Below, piece by piece: positions 6,231 to 11,444 of a DNA stretch of 11,444 nucleotides (its first letter is position 1; the number at the start of each line of letters is the position of its first letter). Source of the stretch: an uncultured Mycoplasma sp. GTDB lineage: Bacteria > Bacillota_I > Bacilli_A > RF39 > UBA660. The notes beneath the pieces were generated by a model. It was given only the letters and a program-made list of their open reading frames with translations. It was not told the origin of the DNA and made no database searches. Position numbers and translations under genes: made by a program. The DNA lies in assembly GCA_947565485.1 (NCBI GenBank), contig CANOGG010000012.1, positions 1-11,444 of the forward strand, read 5' to 3'.

Positions 6231-6447
6231 GTTCCTCCTTAAAAAACAAATAAAAACCATAAACTAAGGACGCGATGAGACGCGCGGTACCACCTTAATT
6301 CATGATTTTTTTCTCATGCACTTTCCTCTTAACGCGAGTAGACGATTAAACTCCAGAGTCATCTTCGATATTATTTAGTATTCGTTTTCATCAACCACGA
6401 ACTTTCTTTAAAAAAAATAATATGTACTCATTCTTTCAACGTTTTAT
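6231..6447 (-). ncRNA. T-box riboswitch, methionine specifier
   Basis: A leader RNA that senses uncharged tRNA. Read on the minus strand, it has Stem I with a perfect 9-bp helix (6423-6415 with 6376-6368), a distal TTCGT/ACGAA stem (6401-6397, 6385-6381) enclosing a GGTTGATGAAA loop typical of Stem I, the specifier-loop AGTA (6428-6425) and GAA (6366-6364), and the specifier ATG at 6362-6360, placed as GAA-N-codon-A. Stem III may be CATGA/TCATG. The T-box AGGTGGTACCGCG (6295-6283) carries TGGT, which pairs with the ACCA end of tRNA-Met. The antiterminator is AAGG...CGCG-loop-CGCG...CCTT. No separate terminator strand follows; instead TCCTTAG (6270-6264) can pair with TTAAGGA (6242-6236), which holds the ribosome binding site of the next gene. 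Control may therefore be translational. Confidence 0.88.
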
Positions 6448-6453
6448 GTACAT

Positions 6454-6482
6454 ATTATATTAATTTTTAAGTTAAATGTCAA
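6454..6482 (-). promoter_or_regulatory. Promoter of the T-box-HAD-metG operon
   Basis: On the minus strand a perfect TTGACA (6482-6477) is followed after exactly 17 bases by TATAAT (6459-6454), the full housekeeping consensus. The -35 box lies in the last codons of the spoVT-like gene. Transcription should begin near 6447. Confidence 0.88.
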
Positions 6483-6981
6483 GCCTCCGTGAGAAAATGC
6501 TAGAGGCGAGTTTGCCGATGGCTTCTTCATTAGTTAGTTTATTTTCATGATACATGATGATAAGACCAATACTATCATTTAGAGAGATGATAGGGATAAA
6601 TATAAAATTACCAGTGATAGTTATATCATCAAATTGCAGAATGGTGTTTTCCTGGTTTTTGGTGACTCGTTCTTCTAAAATACTTAAATATTCGGTGGTT
6701 AAATTTTTGTTTATTAAATCATTGTTTATATTACTGGCAATTATTTTTTCGTTATCAGTAATAATTATTTTAAAACCGGCATCACCTATGATTTCACATA
6801 AAGAAGTAGCAAGGTCACTACTCGTGGTAAGACGGTTATATTTTTTTAGAATGATACTATCAGATTCGGTGAAAATTTCGATGTTTTCGCCATCCCTGAT
6901 ACCTAAGTTTCGTCTAATTTCTTTGGGAATAACTATTCTTCCTAATTCGTCAATTCTTCTTATTACGCCCGTTGACTTCAA
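6472..6981 (-). CDS. spoVT: SpoVT-type AbrB-family transcription regulator
   Basis: A DNA-binding regulator. In Bacillus SpoVT acts in the forespore late in sporulation, raising or lowering sigma-G genes. The N-terminal swapped-hairpin AbrB domain (about residues 1-48) reads STGVIRRIDELGRIVIPKEI and continues RRNLGIRDG; the C-terminal part (about 55-165) fits the GAF-like domain of SpoVT. It has 169 residues, close to the Bacillus length (178). The TTG start at 6981 is preferred: it gives M-K-S-T-G matching M-K-A-T-G of SpoVT, and GGAG lies 9 bases upstream. An in-frame ATG at 6996 (5 extra residues) has no ribosome binding site, since the GGAG is inside it. It follows mfd, as in Bacillus. 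Other AbrB/SpoVT paralogues exist, so exact orthology is not certain. Confidence 0.88.
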   Translation of the reverse strand: MKSTGVIRRIDELGRIVIPKEIRRNLGIRDGENIEIFTESDSIILKKYNRLTTSSDLATSLCEIIGDAGFKIIITDNEKIIASNINNDLINKNLTTEYLSILEERVTKNQENTILQFDDITITGNFIFIPIISLNDSIGLIIMYHENKLTNEEAIGKLASSIFSRRLDI

Positions 6982-7005
6982 ATTATACAACTCCATTTCT
7001 AATAT

Positions 7006-7034
7006 TAATATTGGCGAATTAAGTTTTTTTATAC
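7006..7034 (-). promoter_or_regulatory. Possible sigma-G-like promoter before spoVT
   Basis: On the minus strand GTATA (7034-7030) and AATATTA (7012-7006) are 17 bases apart. This loosely resembles the forespore sigma-G pattern (-35 ending in ATA, -10 CATNNTA) expected for spoVT. The match is partial in an AT-rich stretch, so it is only a candidate. Confidence 0.2.
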
Positions 7035-7038
7035 GAGG

Positions 7039-7064
7039 TTTTTATTTCCCGGGAAATAATTTTT
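7039..7064. repeat. Palindromic repeat element, copy 2
   Basis: An exact second copy of the 26-base element at 4041-4066, centred on TTATTTCCCGGGAAATAA. It touches the mfd stop codon and lies in the mfd-spoVT gap. On the minus strand no T-run follows, so as a terminator for mfd it would be poor; on the plus strand a T-run does follow, but no plus-strand gene ends there. Confidence 0.75.
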
Positions 7065-10000
7065 TAGAAAGAAGATTTTATAAGTTCTAGTAAAGGAACA
7101 AAAGTGTAGATGAAGTGTTTATCATTACTCTTTAGGAGAAGAGATATTTTGATGCGCTTGTTTTGGTAGCGAAATTTCAAGTTAGGGTTTAGATTGTAGG
7201 ACTCTAAGAATAGTTTGTCAGCTTTTAAATTACTTGATATTTCTTCGGGGAGTTCTAATTCGATTAGGGTGCGAGTTTGAGTGACGCGTTTAATTCCTAA
7301 GTTGTTCGCTAGTTTTTCGAACCATTCTTCGTACATATAGATTTCTAAGTCGGCACTGATTTTACCAAAGCGATCTTCTAATTCTTCTTTGATGGCTTCG
7401 AGTTTTTCGCGAGAGTCAATTTCATTAATTTTACTGTGAATTTCAATTTTTAGTTCGTCATCTTCAATGTAGTCGTTAGATATGTGAGTACTAACATTTA
7501 CAAGGGCAATGGGTGAGTCATCTTCTTTTATCTCTTCACCTTTTAAACGACGCATTTCTTCTTCAATCATTTGCATATAAAGATTAATTCCGACTGAGTC
7601 GACAAAACCAGCTTGTTCACTGCCAAGAATGTCGCCAGCACCACGTATTGCTAAGTCACGCATAGCGATGCGATAACCACTTCCAAGTTCGGTAAATTCT
7701 TTGATGGCTTCGAGTCTTTTTAGAGCGACTTCATTTAAGACTTTACTCTTATTATAGAGTAAATAGGCGTAAGCTATCTTATTACTTCTACCAACGCGGC
7801 CCCGTATTTGGTATAACTGAGATAGTCCAAAATGGTCGGCATTATAAATTATTAAAGTGTTAGCATTGGGGATGTCGATGCCAGTTTCGATGATAGTAGT
7901 ACAGACTAAGATATCAAATTTATAGTCTATAAAGTCTTGCATGATATTTTCAAGTTCACTTTTAGTCATACGACCATGCGCACCAATGATACGAGCCTCA
8001 GGTACGAGAGTATGAAGTTTATTTTGGATGTTATCTAGTTGGTCGATGTTATTATATAAGACAAAGGTTTGGCCATTTCGTGAGAGTTCTTTATAAATAG
8101 CGTCTTTGATAATTAAGTCTTGTTCTTCTAGGACGTAAGTTTGGATGGGGTACCGGTTAACAGGTGGAGTATCAATAACTGATAAATCGCGAAGACCAGA
8201 CATGGCCATTTTTAGAGTTCTGGGTATAGGGGTGGCTGATAGGGTTAGGACATTCACATCATTTTTATATTTTTTGATTTTTTCTTTATGAGTGACGCCA
8301 AATCTTTGTTCTTCATCGACTATTAAAAGGCCTAATTGTTTAAATTTAATGTCATCACTTAAAAGGCGGTGGGTACCAAACACTATGTCTATTTTGCCAT
8401 TTGCCAAATCTTCGATGATACGCTTAGTTTCCTTGGCACTCGTGAATCTATTTAAGAGAGCGATTTCTACAGGATAGTCACTAAAACGACTTAGAGCAGA
8501 AGTGTATTGTTGTTTAGATAATATGGTAGTCGGACAAAGATAAAAGACTTGTTTTTTATTTAGGACAGCTTTAAAGATGGCACGGAAAGCAACTTCTGTT
8601 TTACCAAAACCAACATCGCCACATAAAAGGCGGTCCATGGGAACAGCACTCTTTAAGTCTTTATCAATTTCGGAGATAGCTTTAGCTTGGTCTTTTGTTG
8701 GAGTATATTCAAAGCTTGAGGCAAATTCCGTTTCAAGTTCGTAAGTTTCGTAAGTTTCACCTTGGAGAGCTTTACGTTCGGCATAAAGGCGTAAAAGTTC
8801 GGTCGAAATATCCTTAATTTTGCGAGCGACAGCACGTTTGGTCTTAGCCCAGGTTGTAGAGTTTAGTTTATTTATTTTAGGTTTTAAGCCATCTTTGCTA
8901 GAGTATTTTAAGATAGTACTCATTTTTTCAACAGGAACGTAGACTTTGTCATTCCCGGCGTATAAAATTTCGATGTAATCTTTTTTTAAATTATTTTGGG
9001 TTAGAGTTTTAATACCATTATAGATACCAATGCCGTGGGCTAAATGGACGACATAATCTCCAGTTTGAATAGTGTTTAAGTCTTTGATTTTGCGACCTAT
9101 CTTGTAAGAGTTTTTATATTTGATTTCAGACTTTGTGATATTTTCAATATCAAATTCAGAGATGATGACATGTTTATCTAAAATGAAGCCTTTAGGAAGA
9201 TAAGAAGAGACGATTTTCACGGGGAGATTTAGTTTTTCTTTAATGATTTTAGTTTGGTGAGGTTTAGATAAGTAGAAAGTTACATCAAACCCTAGGTTAA
9301 GCCAAGTCGAAGTAGCTTCGGATAAGCGGTCAAAATTCGAGTTAAAGTTCGTTATTTCTTTACAATTAAGATGGAGGTGATTAGTATTTTGAGAAACGTT
9401 TTCTAAAAATTCGAGATGGATATTGTATTCAGAATTGATGTCATTTAAAGAAAACATGAATTTTGTATCAGGTGGTAACTCTTGGGCAAGGCGGTATTCG
9501 AACATTTCTTCCTCTAGTTTGGTGTAGCTTGCCTTGATGCGATTTTCATCAATAGTAACAACAATAGGATTATTGGCATAGTCATAGAGACTAGACTTGG
9601 TAGTACTTTCAATCTCGCCATTAGTTATGATTTTGATTTCAGAGATTTCAGAGATGGATTTTTGGGTAGTCTCGTCAAAATAGCGGATAGATTCGATAGT
9701 GTTGCCAAAAAATTCTAATCTAATAGGATGTTCCTCTAAAGTTATAAAAATATCGATGACAAAGCCACGGACTGCATACTCTCCGGTTGTTGTTACAATT
9801 GTCTCACGTTTATAGTCTAACTCATTTAAAAGCTCGATTAGTTTTTCACGATTGATTTCCATTCCTTGGTGGAGGGTGATATTTAGTTTATTTTGGACTT
9901 TTAAATCAGTTAAAAAATGGAGATAGCCCATAAGATTGGTGATGATTATTCCTTTGTTGTTTTTGATTTTTTCGAGAGTTTCGATACGGGTGGTTTTTAG

Positions 10001-10246
10001 TTCAGGAGAGATAGCTAAAGCTTTAGTTGTTAAAAAGTCATCCATAGGAAAAAGATAAGTGTTGTCGTTTATAGTTTTTAGGCCAGAATATATGGTATTT
10101 GCTTCATAGAGGGTGCTGGTTAGAACGACAATGTTTTGGTTTTTGGTAGTAAATAATTTAGACATGTAAAGATAGGCTAACGTACTTGTTAACCCGGTAA
10201 TAGTTATATCATTATCATATTTAAAATAATTATCTAAAAAATTCAT
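7064..10246 (-). CDS. mfd: Transcription-repair coupling factor
   Basis: An ATP-driven DNA translocase that removes RNA polymerase stalled at lesions and recruits UvrA to the template strand. It has 1060 residues, somewhat shorter than Bacillus Mfd (about 1177). In order: a UvrB-like N-terminal module (about 1-350), the CarD-like RNA-polymerase-interacting domain (about 390-450, GDYVVHLAHGIGIYNG), then two RecA-like motor domains with Walker A GDVGFGKT (543-550), DEEQ (644-647), SATPIPRTL (670-678), TTIIETGID (783-791) and QIRGRVGR (813-820). The translocation motif region (RGAGDILG near 868-875) follows, then the C-terminal autoinhibitory domain (from about 930). The start is supported by AGGTG 7 bases upstream, which overlaps the pth stop codon. 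The gap to pth is 10 bases, so they are co-transcribed. In Bacillus, fin lies between pth and mfd; here it is absent. Confidence 0.97.
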   Translation of the reverse strand: MNFLDNYFKYDNDITITGLTSTLAYLYMSKLFTTKNQNIVVLTSTLYEANTIYSGLKTINDNTYLFPMDDFLTTKALAISPELKTTRIETLEKIKNNKGIIITNLMGYLHFLTDLKVQNKLNITLHQGMEINREKLIELLNELDYKRETIVTTTGEYAVRGFVIDIFITLEEHPIRLEFFGNTIESIRYFDETTQKSISEISEIKIITNGEIESTTKSSLYDYANNPIVVTIDENRIKASYTKLEEEMFEYRLAQELPPDTKFMFSLNDINSEYNIHLEFLENVSQNTNHLHLNCKEITNFNSNFDRLSEATSTWLNLGFDVTFYLSKPHQTKIIKEKLNLPVKIVSSYLPKGFILDKHVIISEFDIENITKSEIKYKNSYKIGRKIKDLNTIQTGDYVVHLAHGIGIYNGIKTLTQNNLKKDYIEILYAGNDKVYVPVEKMSTILKYSSKDGLKPKINKLNSTTWAKTKRAVARKIKDISTELLRLYAERKALQGETYETYELETEFASSFEYTPTKDQAKAISEIDKDLKSAVPMDRLLCGDVGFGKTEVAFRAIFKAVLNKKQVFYLCPTTILSKQQYTSALSRFSDYPVEIALLNRFTSAKETKRIIEDLANGKIDIVFGTHRLLSDDIKFKQLGLLIVDEEQRFGVTHKEKIKKYKNDVNVLTLSATPIPRTLKMAMSGLRDLSVIDTPPVNRYPIQTYVLEEQDLIIKDAIYKELSRNGQTFVLYNNIDQLDNIQNKLHTLVPEARIIGAHGRMTKSELENIMQDFIDYKFDILVCTTIIETGIDIPNANTLIIYNADHFGLSQLYQIRGRVGRSNKIAYAYLLYNKSKVLNEVALKRLEAIKEFTELGSGYRIAMRDLAIRGAGDILGSEQAGFVDSVGINLYMQMIEEEMRRLKGEEIKEDDSPIALVNVSTHISNDYIEDDELKIEIHSKINEIDSREKLEAIKEELEDRFGKISADLEIYMYEEWFEKLANNLGIKRVTQTRTLIELELPEEISSNLKADKLFLESYNLNPNLKFRYQNKRIKISLLLKSNDKHFIYTFVPLLELIKSSF

Positions 10247-10256
10247 TTAGTAACAC

Positions 10257-10814
10257 CTACTTTTTATTATATTTATTCATAAGTGTAGATAAGTCGTTTG
10301 TTAGAAAATCGTTAATAAGGGCGTTAATTGTGGGGTATAAGTTTTCTAGAATAGTTAGTTCATCAGGTTTAAATTTGCCAAGGACATAATCTTTAGTGTC
10401 AATATTATCAATTTTAGAAATACCTATTTTTAGACGAGCAAAGTTTTCAGTGCCAAGAGAGTTAATAATGGATTTGATACCATTATGGCCTCCGGCACTA
10501 CTATTGGTTTTGAGACGGAATCTACCAATTTTTAAGTCAAGGTCGTCATGGATAACTAAGATATCGGCTAAATTTATTTTGAAGTAATGGACAAACTCTT
10601 GGATAGAGCTGCCGGATAAGTTCATGTAAGTTTGAGGTTTTAGAAAATAGACTTTTTTGCCCTGGATAGTAAGGGTTTGATATAAGCCATTAAATTTTTT
10701 TTGCCAAGCAGCAGGGTTTTCTTTTAAGTAATTATCGAGAACCATAAAGCCAATATTATGGCGGGTGTTTTCATATTCAAAGCCCGGATTACCAAGGCCA
10801 ACGATTAGTTTCAT
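10257..10814 (-). CDS. pth: Peptidyl-tRNA hydrolase
   Basis: Cleaves the ester bond of peptidyl-tRNA released from stalled ribosomes and so recycles tRNA; in Bacillus it is called spoVC because a mutant blocks sporulation. It has 185 residues, the standard length. Family signatures are VGLGNPG (Asn9), TRHNIGF with the catalytic His19, PQTYMNLSG (Asn64), HDDLDL with the catalytic Asp89/Asp90, and SAGGHNG (Asn110). AAAGGAGG lies 8 bases before the ATG. The ATG overlaps the TGA of the upstream HAD gene in a 4-base ATGA, a typical sign of translational coupling, and mfd follows 10 bases later. Confidence 0.97.
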   Translation of the reverse strand: MKLIVGLGNPGFEYENTRHNIGFMVLDNYLKENPAAWQKKFNGLYQTLTIQGKKVYFLKPQTYMNLSGSSIQEFVHYFKINLADILVIHDDLDLKIGRFRLKTNSSAGGHNGIKSIINSLGTENFARLKIGISKIDNIDTKDYVLGKFKPDELTILENLYPTINALINDFLTNDLSTLMNKYNKK

Positions 10815-11444
10815 GATAAATTCCTCCTTTTGGCAAGGGGAGGATTATTTTTTAGAATATCTATTATTTCTTGATAACTCATGATATGATAAGTAGCTAG
10901 TTCAGCAATTTTTTCATAATCAACAGAGGAATGAACATCGTATATATTAATAGTTTCTAGACCAGCGGTGGTGGCAGATATGATACCGGAAAGAGAATCT
11001 TCAAAGACGATAAATTCGTTTAAAGGGGCACAATAATGGTTGATAACATTTTGATAGACTTCAGGATGGGGTTTTTTAGAATGGACCATTTCTTTAGTGA
11101 CAATATAATCGAAGTATTCAGGGATTTTTAGAGCGCTTAACATGTTTTGATTTTGGGTGCTATATATTTCAATTTCACGGGCTGTGGTTAGAGAGGCGAT
11201 AATATTAGTGAAGTTTAAGGTTTTTAAAAGTTTGACTAATTCAGGAATTCCGGGTTTATAATTGGTGATATTTTGGCTGTAATACTGAGACAGTTCCCGG
11301 CGATAATTTAAAATGGCTTCTTTGGATTGAGGAATGTTAAATAAGTTTTTTAAATGGTTGCAATATTCTAAGTAAGTGTCACAAGTATGGTTAGAAAATA
11401 AGAAGTTTTCACGTATTTCTTGCATTTCTTGATAAGTCATGGAA
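10811..11444 (-). CDS. HAD-family hydrolase, 5'-truncated by the window
   Basis: A partial HAD subfamily IA-like hydrolase. The first in-window Met is at 11440, but the frame is open to the window end. The nucleophile motif I (DxD) is absent from what can be read, so it should lie just outside. From the Met at 11440: a helical cap (about 5-60), motif II at IIASLTT (80-86), motif III with Lys122/Lys123 in SKKPHPEVY, and motif IV FEDSLSGI (Asp148), the pattern of beta-phosphoglucomutase/phosphatase-like HADs. The C-terminus is short and Lys/Arg-rich. It overlaps pth by 4 bases (ATGA), so the genes are coupled. The substrate is unknown. Confidence 0.85.
   Translation of the reverse strand, partial: SMTYQEMQEIRENFLFSNHTCDTYLEYCNHLKNLFNIPQSKEAILNYRRELSQYYSQNITNYKPGIPELVKLLKTLNFTNIIASLTTAREIEIYSTQNQNMLSALKIPEYFDYIVTKEMVHSKKPHPEVYQNVINHYCAPLNEFIVFEDSLSGIISATTAGLETINIYDVHSSVDYEKIAELATYHIMSYQEIIDILKNNPPLAKRRNLS

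Noticed and set aside
1..11444. CRISPR array, tRNA, rRNA or insertion sequence
   Set aside because: No regularly spaced direct repeats, no T-loop GTTCRAAYC pattern, and no transposase or terminal repeats were seen.

Overview
The window is about 11.4 kb of AT-rich DNA with standard bacterial code: TGA is used as a stop in mntP and in the gene before pth. The genes are tightly packed and have strong AGGAGG-type ribosome binding sites. Two sporulation genes (spoIIR and a spoVT-type regulator), a Met T-box leader, zinc-type ribosomal protein L31 and the gene order pth-mfd-spoVT all point to a spore-forming low-GC Firmicute, probably in or near the Bacilli. I cannot name a genus.

Layout: (1) Positions 1-463 hold no intact gene. 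They carry inverted repeats and a 43-codon, GC-shifted fragment of a C-type-lectin-like or DUF6273-like protein tail. (2) On the minus strand, murA, an SGNH/GDSL-like membrane-anchored protein and rpmE lie in line behind a clear murA promoter (2836-2864). rpmE has its own promoter and a bidirectional terminator. (3) Divergently on the plus strand, spoIIR and mntP are joined by a hairpin that buries the mntP ribosome binding site. They end at a bidirectional terminator shared with metG. (4) On the minus strand, a T-box leader with a Met specifier drives a HAD phosphatase gene and metG. (5) Upstream, also on the minus strand, lie a HAD-family gene cut by the window end, pth, mfd and spoVT. These overlap or are closely spaced.

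How the genes work together: murA starts peptidoglycan synthesis, and metG and pth serve translation (Met-tRNA charging and rescue of peptidyl-tRNA). mfd couples repair to transcription. mntP exports manganese. spoIIR sends the forespore signal that activates sigma-E in the mother cell, and SpoVT adjusts late forespore transcription. The pth-mfd-spoVT order matches Bacillus subtilis (where fin sits between pth and mfd, but not here). The spoIIR-mntP and murA-rpmE neighbourhoods also recall Bacillus.

I do not see a new multi-gene system. The points most worth checking are: a T-box whose switching strand pairs with a Shine-Dalgarno sequence rather than with a terminator; the orphan lectin-like tail at the left edge, which could be a diversity-generating-retroelement target remnant; an identical palindromic element placed right at the stop codons of metG and mfd; and the ribosome-binding-site hairpin between spoIIR and mntP.
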